A stretch of 28,539 nucleotides of DNA from JBGOTP01 sp041476545. Lineage in GTDB: Bacteria > Acidobacteriota > Vicinamibacteria > Vicinamibacterales > CAVVIG01. Numbering within the stretch: the stretch's first letter is position 1; each line of letters begins with the position of its first letter. Made by a program: the position numbers and the translations under genes. A model generated the notes under the pieces. The model had not been told where the DNA came from. It ran no database searches and saw only the letters and a program-made list of their open reading frames with translations. The DNA is taken from NCBI GenBank assembly GCA_041476545.1, contig JBGOTP010000014.1, forward strand, positions 1 through 28,539, given 5' to 3'. Positions 1 to 6,875 of this stretch are shown piece after piece.

Positions 1-224
1 ACCTCGGTGAGCAACACGAGATAGAGCACGAGCGCGGCCCCGCCTCCCACGGGATTCACCGTGGCAGGCAACGCCAGCAGGTACGCCGCGTGGCTGACGC
101 TGAACACCGTCATCATCAAGCCCCAGTGGATGGTGCCGGCCGATCGGAGAAAGCCCTCGGTCTCGCCGATGATCACCATGCGCGCCGGCAGGTAGAGCAG
201 CATGTAGACCGGAATGAAGTTCAA
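1..224 (-). CDS. Phosphatidate cytidylyltransferase (CdsA/YnbB-like), partial fragment
   Basis: The minus strand encodes a membrane-protein segment beginning NFIPVYMLLYLPARMV and continuing through IHWGLMMTVFSVSHAAYLL before it runs off the left edge. This resembles the central part of the YnbB-like branch of CDP-diacylglycerol synthases, which use CTP and phosphatidic acid to make CDP-diacylglycerol for phospholipid synthesis in the inner membrane. Two hydrophobic segments are visible. The family has several transmembrane helices ahead of the FIPVY region, but none of the three frames upstream encodes a convincing continuation. The only nearby in-frame start is a TTG at 224-222. I therefore read it as a 5'-truncated copy, or one broken by a frameshift at about position 222. 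The C-terminal catalytic signature lies outside the window, so integrity cannot be judged. Confidence 0.55.
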   Translation of the reverse strand, partial: MNFIPVYMLLYLPARMVIIGETEGFLRSAGTIHWGLMMTVFSVSHAAYLLALPATVNPVGGGAALVLYLVLLTE

Positions 225-361
225 ACTTGGAAGTAGCGCCGGGTCACTACCTGCGTGATCACCGTTGGCGCGATCCTGGCGACGGCGAGAACCCAGGCGA
301 CCTGTCGTGATGAGTCATGGGCGCATCGCGCAGGAAGGCACTCCGGCCAGCTCCAAAACGG

Positions 362-697
362 GTCGTCAGTCGGCCAAATCGATGCTGCCGACGGGCAAAG
401 GGCGTCGTCAGTCGGGAAGATCGAGGCTGCCGACGCCAGACGGGTGTCGTCATTCTGAAAATCAGTGCCAGCATCGCTGAGGATCGGGCTGACGCGTTCA
501 AGATCCTGGTCGACAGAACGGCCTGATCGTGCTGCCGTCGTCGAAATCTCGACTTCGGTGGCCCGTGTCGGGACTTCCGGACCGCTTGCGTCAACTTCCG
601 GGCCGACTGCAGCGACTTCCGGACAGATTGCAGCGACGTCCAGACCGGCTGCAGCGAACTCCAGGCGTCAATATCTGGTCGTCAGGTCGTAGTTCTG
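362..697. repeat. Decayed tandem array of 21-bp units (16 copies)
   Basis: Cut every 21 bases from 362, the sequence falls into 16 units. Fourteen have C at unit position 6 and also at position 3 (openings such as GTCGTC, TGCTGC, GACTTC), and one more has C at position 6 only. Units at 362 and 404 are nearly identical, as are those at 383 and 425, giving a 42-bp higher-order repeat. Units at 572, 593, 614 and 635 form a younger, better conserved block. A 21-bp period equals seven codons, as expected for heptad-repeat protein DNA, but no frame gives a convincing complete gene and stops interrupt most frames. The stretch from 225 to 742 otherwise holds no gene I can support. Confidence 0.6.
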
Positions 698-742
698 GGC
701 CGAGCAGAGACGAGAAACGTGTGGCGCGAGACTTGCCGAGAG

Positions 743-1162
743 TCAACTCGACCAGTTCTCGACCCTCAGGCCTTTGAAGCGGGCAAAATCCTTGTCGTTG
801 GTCGTCGCCAGCACAAGCCCATTCATATGAGCGATCGCGGCGATCTGACCGTCGACGAAAGGCGCGGGCCGGCCAAAGGCCTCAAGCCGCGCCCGCTCTT
901 CGCCGTGCCAAGCCGCTGCGGCCTCGTCGTACGCCAGGATCGGAAACGACCCGTGCACAACGTCACGGAGATACGCCTCAATGGCGGCGCGACGCCTGCC
1001 CTTCGGCAGCCGGCGACACCCGTAGGTGAGCTCGTGCCAGACGGGCGCCGCAATCGCGCACTCGGGACCATGCTCGTCTAGATGTTCAAGAATCGCCGGG
1101 TCTGGTCTCTTGGAAATCGGGGCAGAGACGATGCTTGTGTCGAGAAGATATACGAACGTCAG
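743..1162 (-). CDS. vapC: VapC-like PIN-domain ribonuclease toxin
   Basis: A PIN-domain toxin of about 139 residues, expected to cleave RNA with Mg2+ or Mn2+ held by acidic residues. The family signatures are in order: FVYLLDTSIVS at the N-terminus (first catalytic Asp), HELTYG in the middle (Glu), APFVDGQIAAIA (Asp) and TTNDKDFARF near the C-terminus. It follows the antitoxin gene directly. No ATG, GTG or TTG lies in frame before the conserved N-terminal strand. The only plausible initiator is CTG at 1162-1160, which overlaps the antitoxin stop as CTGA and gives a normal N-terminus (M-T-F-V-Y-L-L-D-T-S). A start at the later GTG (near 958) would remove the first catalytic Asp and is very unlikely. 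The family call is firm; the start is inferred. Confidence 0.82.
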   Translation of the reverse strand: MTFVYLLDTSIVSAPISKRPDPAILEHLDEHGPECAIAAPVWHELTYGCRRLPKGRRRAAIEAYLRDVVHGSFPILAYDEAAAAWHGEERARLEAFGRPAPFVDGQIAAIAHMNGLVLATTNDKDFARFKGLRVENWSS

Positions 1163-1437
1163 AGGGACACCTTGCGCCCGGCAGTCCTGTCGCGCACGGA
1201 GGTGGCGAAGTCCTCGTCAACGCCAATCTCTCGGAGGGCGTGCGTCTCGAGGAATTTTCTGTATGCGCCGGCGAACGGCAGATGCTTTCCTTGGAGCCGG
1301 TCGAATGCCCGACGGGAGATCAGAACCGCCACCGGCCGCCCACGGCGCGTCAATTCGACTTCCACGCCCGCTTCGGCCTGGTCGACGATACTTGGAAGAT
1401 GCGAGCGGGCTTCGGCGATTGAATATCTTTGCGACAT
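1159..1437 (-). CDS. Phd/YefM-type antitoxin of the VapC pair
   Basis: A 92-residue antitoxin. The N-terminal part (IAEARSHLPSIVDQAEAG, then VELTRRGRPVAVLISRRAFDRL) is the Phd/YefM fold that dimerises and binds operator DNA. The tail after about residue 50 would wrap the toxin. It opens a two-gene operon with the PIN toxin, the stop overlapping the toxin start. A perfect 10-bp inverted repeat lies just upstream on top of the promoter, as expected for autorepression. The ATG at 1437 fits the usual N-terminus of the family and sits about where transcription should begin, with no Shine-Dalgarno sequence. Confidence 0.88.
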   Translation of the reverse strand: MSQRYSIAEARSHLPSIVDQAEAGVEVELTRRGRPVAVLISRRAFDRLQGKHLPFAGAYRKFLETHALREIGVDEDFATSVRDRTAGRKVSL

Positions 1438-1443
1438 AGCTCA

Positions 1444-1472
1444 AGTGTACATCACGATGTACACTATTTCAA
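1444..1472 (-). promoter_or_regulatory. Promoter and palindromic operator of the toxin-antitoxin operon
   Basis: On the minus strand, TTGAAA (1472-1467) is followed after 17 bases by TACACT (1449-1444), a good sigma70-like pair. Over the -10 and spacer lies a perfect inverted repeat, AGTGTACATC (1444-1453) and GATGTACACT (1456-1465), separated by 2 bp. This is a likely antitoxin-dimer operator. Only 6 nt separate the -10 from the antitoxin ATG, so the message is probably leaderless. Confidence 0.7.
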
Positions 1473-1576
1473 CTGGCGGACGACCTTGGTCGACCTTGGC
1501 CTCGACATGTAGGCATTCAACGCCGGTGTTCTCGGAGTTTGTCCGGGCGGCGGTAGGTTGCGGACGTCAGGTCAGC

Positions 1577-3067
1577 TCACGGACCCGGCTCGGCCAGCTT
1601 CACGCGGTTCTTCCCGGCGTGCTTCGCCAGGTACAGCGCCCGATCCGCGCTCTCGATGAGGTCGTGGGCGGACATGCCTGGCGACGACACCGCGAGACCG
1701 ATGCTGACAGTCAGCCGGTGGTTCTCGAGGCCCGGCTCGGTCGACCGGTACGCCTCGATGCGTTCGCGAATACGTTCGGCCACCATCGTCGCGCTCTCGA
1801 CCACGCTGCCCGGCATGATGATGGCGAATTCCTCTCCACCGAACCGGGCACACACGTCGAACACTCGCACCGATCGCCGGAGAATGTCGGCCACGTCCCT
1901 GATGATCGTGTCGCCCGCAAGATGACCGAACGAATCGTTGATGACCTTGAAGTCGTCGATGTCGATCATGAGGAAGCCAAGCGAGAGCGAGTGCCGCACC
2001 GACCGCTGGAGCTCTTCCTCGAGGCGGACGTGGAAATGCCGCCGGTTGAAAACGCCGCTGAGCGGATCGATGGCCGCCGTGAGCGCGAAGCTCTCGGCCT
2101 GGACGTTGGCGCGCTCCCGGCCGAGCGCGAGCGCCGCCGGCCCCGCCATGGTCCGCAGCAGTGCCATATCCAAAGGCGTGAACGGCTCATCATCCTGGCG
2201 GTCGGTGACGCAGACGACCCCGAGCACGTCATGCGTGCCGATAAGTGGTATCGCGACAAACGAGTCGGTGCGGTAGCGCGGACGCCGGCGCCGCGAAGAC
2301 GGTGCCTCAAGGTTCTTCACGAGCAGCGGGCGTCCGCTTTCGAAGACGGCGCCGAAGACTCCCGCCTGCGGATCAATCCTGAGGTGTTCGACGAGCTCCA
2401 TGGGATAGCCGTGCGTGGCGACGACGGCAAGGCGTCCGTCCGCCGGGTCCGGTACCGCGAGGGCCGCGATACGCGCGTGGACCGCCATCGGCATGCGGCG
2501 CACGATCGTGTCGTACACGGCTCGCAGTCCTTCGACTCGCGATAACTGGCGGGCGAATCGGTGGGCGAGCAGGCCCGATCGGGCGCGGTGAGTCTCGACG
2601 CGCGCCTGCCACGCACGGGTCGCGTCGAGCGACAGTTGTGCCACGGCCGGGAGCGAGCGGTGCCAATCGCCCTGGATCGCGATGGCCGATGGAGGTCGCG
2701 TGGCGCAGGCGACAAGCGTCCACGGGACGTCTCCCGCTTCGGAAGGCAGGACGACGACGGTCGGCGTGCCGGCGGTGATCGCGTCGAGGTCGAATCCCAG
2801 GTCAGCCCCTGACTGAGTGTCCGAATCGATTGAGGCCGTGATCGAATCAGACGCAGACCGTCCGACGATCGTCCACGATCGTTCGTGCCTGCCGAAGACC
2901 AGCACTCTGCTGGACAGCACGGCGTGGACGCGCCCCGCGAATTCGGCCAGGAGACGACGGTCGGAGAACCGCCAATCGAGACTGGCTGGTACGGCGATAA
3001 GGCGTGCTTCCTGTTCCGCGGACATGAGGCCGAGGCCGATGGGGGCATCTCCCAATGAGGACGTCAC
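1577..3067 (-). CDS. GAF-GGDEF diguanylate cyclase
   Basis: A cytosolic enzyme of about 496 residues expected to condense two GTP into cyclic di-GMP. It has an N-terminal region of unknown fold (about 1-165), a GAF sensor domain (about 185-320, with HGYPMELVEHLRID and FVAIPLIGTHDVLGVVCV) and a full GGDEF domain (about 330-490). The active-site loop is GGEEF (about 410-414). IDIDDFKVINDSFGH supplies metal and substrate residues, and RVFD exactly five residues before GGEEF is the product-inhibition I-site. No membrane segment or signal peptide is visible. I chose the GTG at 3067 because an AAGGGGAG ribosome site lies 8 bases upstream; an earlier TTG (3118) would add 17 residues without such a site. 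It lies downstream of, and probably in the operon of, the degenerate-GGDEF gene. Confidence 0.9.
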   Translation of the reverse strand: MTSSLGDAPIGLGLMSAEQEARLIAVPASLDWRFSDRRLLAEFAGRVHAVLSSRVLVFGRHERSWTIVGRSASDSITASIDSDTQSGADLGFDLDAITAGTPTVVVLPSEAGDVPWTLVACATRPPSAIAIQGDWHRSLPAVAQLSLDATRAWQARVETHRARSGLLAHRFARQLSRVEGLRAVYDTIVRRMPMAVHARIAALAVPDPADGRLAVVATHGYPMELVEHLRIDPQAGVFGAVFESGRPLLVKNLEAPSSRRRRPRYRTDSFVAIPLIGTHDVLGVVCVTDRQDDEPFTPLDMALLRTMAGPAALALGRERANVQAESFALTAAIDPLSGVFNRRHFHVRLEEELQRSVRHSLSLGFLMIDIDDFKVINDSFGHLAGDTIIRDVADILRRSVRVFDVCARFGGEEFAIIMPGSVVESATMVAERIRERIEAYRSTEPGLENHRLTVSIGLAVSSPGMSAHDLIESADRALYLAKHAGKNRVKLAEPGP

Positions 3068-3250
3068 GGTGCGGACTCCCCTTCCGAGGGGTTGCCACAT
3101 CCGCCAGGGCTGGAGCAAACAGATATCTGCCGGGCGGCAGACTTAGTGTCGCCCAAGAGCCGTCTTCGAATCCCCGAGGCGCAGTTGGAGGTCGTGAATG
3201 GGTAGTGTCGCAACAATCGCGCCGCGCCGGCTCGAAACGCGACCCTGGCG

Positions 3251-4444
3251 TCAGATGGCGGCGGAGAGTGTCGGCAGGTCAATCGTGGCGTTGATGGGAC
3301 CAGGGCCCGCGGGCGAAGCGAGAAGCTGGCGCAGGCGTTCGACGACGATGCGAGCATGCTCGGGCGGCGTGTCCGGGAGCAGGACGCCGATGCGTCCGGA
3401 GGCCACGCGGCCGGCCATATCAGCAGGCCGGAGCTGGCGGCGAATCTGCGCGACACATTCGTGCACGATCTGCGCGGCGGCCGCGTCGGCTCCGAGAGAG
3501 ATGACAATCAGTGAGATCTGCGCTCCGCGTGTGCCCGCGTCGTCGATCCGTTGCTTCAGGACGTGGTCGAACGACCGCAGTCCGCTGCGACGTTCCTGCT
3601 CGGCGGCCAGACGGCCGGTGACGGCGTTCAGCCACGTGCCCATCGTTGTCGCCGCCAGGCGAAGCAGCTGTTCATCCCGGCCCGTCAACGGCCGCTCATC
3701 CGATCGCCGAATCCCCATGATGGCCTGGTAGGGCTCGACCACCTGAACCGGCAGGACGAGCGTGCTCGGCGTTCGCGTGGGATCGGACCGGGACAGCACG
3801 CTCACGAGGTCGCCCACGGCGAGAAGCGGTGTGCCGTCCTTCTGGAACACGGTGAACCAGGCGCTCGCGTCCACGCTTGCGGCCAGTTCGTCGATCGCGC
3901 CCTGCGCGGCGTGGACGAGCGAGTCGCTGGCCGACAGCAGATGCTCCAGCATCGCCCATGTCAGCCGGGACGAATGAATCGCGTTGACTTCGTTCATCGC
4001 CTGAATCACGGCCTGCACGTAGACCGCGAGTCGTGTCTCGGCGTCGCCATCGCCGGTGCCGTCGGTGACGATCAGCCAGTCGGATGCGCCCCGCACGCGA
4101 ATGCGTGAGATGAACACGTCCGCCACGCCGTGGAATCCCATGAGGCCGAGATCGAGGGCCGGGACTCGTACGGGAGCGATCCCCTCGGCGGTCAGCCGCG
4201 ACTCGTCGATGGTTGCCGGAACTCGTGACCGATCTGAACCCGGAAGGGCCACATCGAGCACAAACCGGCCGGTGACGTCCGCGAAATACGCCCACGACTC
4301 CGCATCCTGCCAGACGGCCAACGCCTCGACCAGGACGCGCATGATTTCGCGCTCGGATCTTGAGCCAGACGCCTGATTCAGCAGGCGATACAACGACGAG
4401 AGCTGCTGAAGTTCGACAGCGTTGGCGTGTGTGGTCAAGACCAA
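3251..4444 (-). CDS. GAF protein with degenerate GGDEF domain retaining the I-site (probable c-di-GMP receptor)
   Basis: A soluble protein of about 397 residues: an N-terminal GAF-like region (about 10-150), a second GAF-like region (about 165-275), then a degenerate GGDEF domain (about 300-380). Its QIRRQLRPADMAGRVASGRI segment aligns without gaps to RVFD...GGEEF of the neighbouring cyclase. RPAD keeps the RxxD I-site at the exact five-residue spacing, while the catalytic GGEEF is replaced by ASGRI and the metal-binding DxDxFKxxND stretch is missing. It cannot be a cyclase but could bind c-di-GMP, as PelD does with the same GAF plus dead-GGDEF logic. The domain ends early, lacking the last helices. 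The TTG at 4444 is the first available start and is uncertain. It is separated by 183 bp from the cyclase gene downstream. Confidence 0.75.
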   Translation of the reverse strand: MVLTTHANAVELQQLSSLYRLLNQASGSRSEREIMRVLVEALAVWQDAESWAYFADVTGRFVLDVALPGSDRSRVPATIDESRLTAEGIAPVRVPALDLGLMGFHGVADVFISRIRVRGASDWLIVTDGTGDGDAETRLAVYVQAVIQAMNEVNAIHSSRLTWAMLEHLLSASDSLVHAAQGAIDELAASVDASAWFTVFQKDGTPLLAVGDLVSVLSRSDPTRTPSTLVLPVQVVEPYQAIMGIRRSDERPLTGRDEQLLRLAATTMGTWLNAVTGRLAAEQERRSGLRSFDHVLKQRIDDAGTRGAQISLIVISLGADAAAAQIVHECVAQIRRQLRPADMAGRVASGRIGVLLPDTPPEHARIVVERLRQLLASPAGPGPINATIDLPTLSAAI

Positions 4445-4612
4445 GTCATGTCCAAGTACGGTGGGCCGAATCCCCGGCCGACCGGGTGCGGTGCACCAAC
4501 GATGCCATGGTTCAGTCGTGGCCGCAATCCGCCAGACGCGGGTCCCGTGTAGTACAAAACACAGGCCCGGGGGGAGGCCCGGTTTCTCGGAAGTCCGCCC
4601 GCGGGAAGACTG

Positions 4613-5032
4613 TTAGCTGATGAGGGGGCGAATGATCGAATTGGAGGCCTGAGCCTCGTCTGACAGATCGCCCGGAGTGCCAAACCCGGGTCGACGAGGT
4701 GTCAGCTGCGGCCGTTCGTCTGTGACCGCGATAAGAACCTCGCGGGGCGACAGGCCGCTTTGTGGGGTCGGGCGACAGGTGACGGTTCGCAGTGGGGCGG
4801 CACCGACAAACGCGTTCCAGTAGCGCTGTGGCGCACTGGGGAACCCGGAGAGCGGGGGACGGCCGTGCCGCTGGTCGAACTCGGCGTGCGCGTGGATGAT
4901 TCGCAGAATCCAGTCGATCGCCGCGTCCATGGTCTTGCCTTCGGCGGTGATGTCGTGCTCGAGACTGCGAGCCACCCAGAGGTCGGGCAGATCCTGATAC
5001 AGGAGAATCCTCAGCCAGTAGCTCTGTGTCAT
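4613..5032 (-). CDS. Hypothetical protein, HicB-like N-terminal region
   Basis: A 139-residue protein of unknown function. The first half (LLYQDLPDLWVARSLEHDITAEGKT, then MDAAIDWILRIIHAHAEF) has the beta-strand then helix pattern of HicB-like antitoxin domains, including the 'LWVA.SLEHDI.AEGKT' motif. The C-terminal half (about 80-139) is Pro/Arg-rich and probably disordered. No HicA partner is next to it, so a toxin-antitoxin role is not supported. The ATG at 5032 is the first start. The next gene upstream is the zinc-ribbon protein on the same strand. Confidence 0.55.
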   Translation of the reverse strand: MTQSYWLRILLYQDLPDLWVARSLEHDITAEGKTMDAAIDWILRIIHAHAEFDQRHGRPPLSGFPSAPQRYWNAFVGAAPLRTVTCRPTPQSGLSPREVLIAVTDERPQLTPRRPGFGTPGDLSDEAQASNSIIRPLIS

Positions 5033-5091
5033 GCTCGATACAGATTATCGGCCGGGTCGTCTCAAGACGTTAGTGCCTCTGCTGGACCGCT

Positions 5092-5319
5092 CTACGAAGA
5101 AGACGATGAGGAGCGGGGAGACGACAAAACGGGCCACAACCACGTGTGGGCGCAATTCAGACAGATGAGTTCGACGCGCGAGTCCGTGTGATCCATCACG
5201 ACCGCCCCATCGGCGAAACACACCGGACAGGAGCGCGCAGATTCAGCGCTGACCCGTTTTCCCCGGCCGACAATCACCCGCTTCCGCCGCGATTCGACGC
5301 GCCGATCCGGAGTGGTCAC
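5092..5319 (-). CDS. Small zinc-ribbon protein
   Basis: A 75-residue basic protein with one probable zinc ribbon: SCPVC at about residues 30-34 and LICLNCAHTW at about residues 52-61, giving a CxxC...CxxC pattern with about 18 residues between pairs. Such single-ribbon proteins often bind nucleic acid or other proteins, but nothing here fixes the role. The N-terminus is Arg/Lys-rich, and the C-terminus ends in a serine run, possibly a low-complexity tail. The start is a GTG at 5319. The gene sits alone after an AT-richer intergenic stretch (5320-5460). Confidence 0.55.
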   Translation of the reverse strand: MTTPDRRVESRRKRVIVGRGKRVSAESARSCPVCFADGAVVMDHTDSRVELICLNCAHTWLWPVLSSPRSSSSSS

Positions 5320-5405
5320 GCTGACGTGTACGCAGCTTCTCGACCATCATTTGTTTGTGTAGAAGGCCAATGGACAGAAGTACTTACATTTTTGTGATCA
5401 TACAA

Positions 5406-5428
5406 GTACGTCGCATAAGGCGTCGTAC
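5406..5428. other. Inverted repeat downstream of the SLOG-like gene
   Basis: GTACGTCGC (5406-5414) and GGCGTCGTAC (5419-5428) are complementary over 8 of 9 positions with a 4-bp loop. It lies about 33 bp past the stop of the minus-strand gene ending at 5461, so it could terminate transcription or bind a regulator. No clear T-tract follows on either strand, so I do not call it an intrinsic terminator. The region is visibly richer in A/T than its surroundings. Confidence 0.35.
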
Positions 5429-5460
5429 GTTTTACACGGTTTCACGCGACGGGGGAAATG

Positions 5461-6015
5461 CTAGGTGAACGAACGGGCAAACAGTTCGTCGATAGCCCGG
5501 AGGCCATTCTTCTGAAGAGACCGCGTGCCGGTGCCGGTAAAGTGCGGGTGTGCGATGACAGGACTGGATGGACCAGCGACCGTCCACTCGTCTCCGCTCC
5601 ACCAGAACCAGGCGTTTTTTTCCTGGTCGAAGACGTGCAGCGGCTTATTGCACAGCTTCGCGAACTCAGCGCCCCAGCCCGTGCCGCCGCGGACAGTCCC
5701 GTCTTCGAGGATCGTGCCGACGACGTAAATCTCCTGACCGTTGTTGATCTGGTACCACAGCGTCTGCAGCACCTTGCGGATCATCGGGCTGTCGGTGTAC
5801 CGGCGGTGGGTGAGCCTGGCCACATAGGCGAGGCTCACGTCGCCTGCCTGCAGTTCCTCGTGATTGAGCACGCGGACGCCGCGCCGGCGGACGATTTCAT
5901 GTCCGTCAAAGGTAAAGTTGACCTCGTCGATGCCGCGCCGCTCGGCGCAGGCACCAAACGCGGCCTCGGCGCCAGGCGCGCCGCCGCTAAACAGGATGCT
6001 CTCGGCTGGTGTCAC
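5461..6015 (-). CDS. SLOG-like Rossmann-fold nucleotide-binding protein
   Basis: A 184-residue soluble protein. SGGAPGAEAAFGACAERRGI (about 10-29) and RGGTGWGAEFAKLCNKPLHVFDQ (about 108-131) match the two loops by which SLOG/YpsA-type Rossmann domains bind nucleotides or nucleotide-derived ligands: an early SGG-x-GA(D/E) loop and a late GGTGW...A loop before a KP-hydrophobic-FD strand. I infer ligand binding or nucleotide-processing ability; the substrate is unknown. The start is GTG 6015, preceded by GAAGG. The gene begins 20 bp after the stop of the exported-protein gene, so the two are probably co-transcribed. Confidence 0.6.
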   Translation of the reverse strand: MTPAESILFSGGAPGAEAAFGACAERRGIDEVNFTFDGHEIVRRRGVRVLNHEELQAGDVSLAYVARLTHRRYTDSPMIRKVLQTLWYQINNGQEIYVVGTILEDGTVRGGTGWGAEFAKLCNKPLHVFDQEKNAWFWWSGDEWTVAGPSSPVIAHPHFTGTGTRSLQKNGLRAIDELFARSFT

Positions 6016-6035
6016 GTCTGGGACCTTCGCCTTCG

Positions 6036-6803
6036 TTAGAGTACGAGCTTACCGCCAAGAGCCATATCCTTCAGCTTGAAGACCTTCGAGATCTTGAGGC
6101 TTCCGAACTTTGCGAGCACTTCGACGGAATCGCCTTCCTCGAGCTCAATGGGGTTGTCCATGGGGAAGATCAGATAAAAATCGGCTCCGCGAGCAGCTCC
6201 GCGACCGCCTGCGCCACGAGGGGCACCGTCCCCTCCGGCAGCCGCATCGGCCGGGGCGCCGCCTCCGCGACCTCCGCGACCCCCGATACCGCCACCGACC
6301 GATACCGGAGCTCGGCCCGCAGAAGGCGCTGCCGCGGCCGCCCAGGTAAGTCCACTGAGTGGGATCTCGCGTTTGCCGATCTTGAGGATCGATCCCTTGG
6401 CTGCCTGCGAATCCCCCTGAATGGCGGCCACCATGTCGACCGGCATCCCTGAGAGCCGGATGGCGTAGGCATTCGCGGGCTGTTCCAGCAATTGTTTGGC
6501 ATCCGCGGGCACGTCGCCCGGTTTGCCCATCTTCGTCCGGACATTCGCCCATTTGACAGGCAGCGAACTCTCCCAGGCGAATGTGGCGGTCCAGAAGATT
6601 GTCGTGTCTGGCCCGGTGGACCGAGGCACCTCGACCTTTTTCACCCACGGCGAATCCGTCATGAATTTCTTCAGTTCGTCGTCGCTCCACTGGTTGAATT
6701 CTTTCTTCACCCAGAAATCCTGCGCCATGACCACATGGGCCACAAACAGGCAGGCCACGCTCAGCAGACCGATCCGGGCCAGCGACTTCGTCCGTTCCGT
6801 CAT
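6036..6803 (-). CDS. Exported protein of unknown function with Gly/Arg-rich insert
   Basis: A 255-residue protein with a signal peptide (basic MTERTKSLAR, hydrophobic IGLLSVACLFVAHVV, cleavage likely after MA at about residue 27). The mature start, DFWVKKEFNQWSDDELKKFM, resembles the N-termini of secreted acidobacterial proteins of unknown role. Residues about 155-207 are low-complexity Gly/Ala/Arg with RGG-like units. A beta-rich C-terminus (FYLIFPMDNPIELEEGDSVE and onward) follows. ATG 6803 was chosen because GGGAGAAG lies 7 bases upstream and the signal peptide begins there; an earlier in-frame start at 6851 would put a charged leader in front. A TATGAT -10 lies 24 nt upstream. Confidence 0.7.
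   Translation of the reverse strand: MTERTKSLARIGLLSVACLFVAHVVMAQDFWVKKEFNQWSDDELKKFMTDSPWVKKVEVPRSTGPDTTIFWTATFAWESSLPVKWANVRTKMGKPGDVPADAKQLLEQPANAYAIRLSGMPVDMVAAIQGDSQAAKGSILKIGKREIPLSGLTWAAAAAPSAGRAPVSVGGGIGGRGGRGGGAPADAAAGGDGAPRGAGGRGAARGADFYLIFPMDNPIELEEGDSVEVLAKFGSLKISKVFKLKDMALGGKLVL
6183..6341 (-). repeat. Low-complexity Gly/Ala/Arg coding segment
   Basis: Within the exported protein this stretch encodes mainly Gly, Ala, Pro and Arg, with short RGG-like units such as GGRGGRGGG. It separates two better-structured parts of the protein and probably forms a flexible surface loop. Confidence 0.6.
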
Positions 6804-6827
6804 ACGCTGTCTTCTCCCTAGCGTGCG

Positions 6828-6867
6828 ATCATAGCATCGCCGTGTCGCCACGGACCCGCAGTATCAT
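6828..6867. promoter_or_regulatory. Divergent promoter region (-10 elements only)
   Basis: The short gap between the exported-protein gene and the dehydrogenase carries TATGAT on the minus strand (6833-6828), 24 nt before ATG 6803, and TATCAT on the plus strand (6862-6867), 8 nt before ATG 6876. Both match the -10 consensus at 5 of 6 bases. No good -35 is seen for either. The plus-strand transcript would be nearly leaderless. Confidence 0.4.
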
Positions 6868-6875
6868 TGGCCTCC

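Noticed and set aside
259..594. Minus-strand open frame of 111 codons across the 21-bp array
   Set aside because: TTG start, Arg/Ser/Pro-rich low-complexity product, no start signal and no family; it is better explained by the repeat periodicity.
1082..2545. Long plus-strand open frame of 487 codons opposite the diguanylate cyclase
   Set aside because: It is antisense to a gene with an intact GGDEF domain, is Arg/His-rich with no known motif, and reflects the high GC content.
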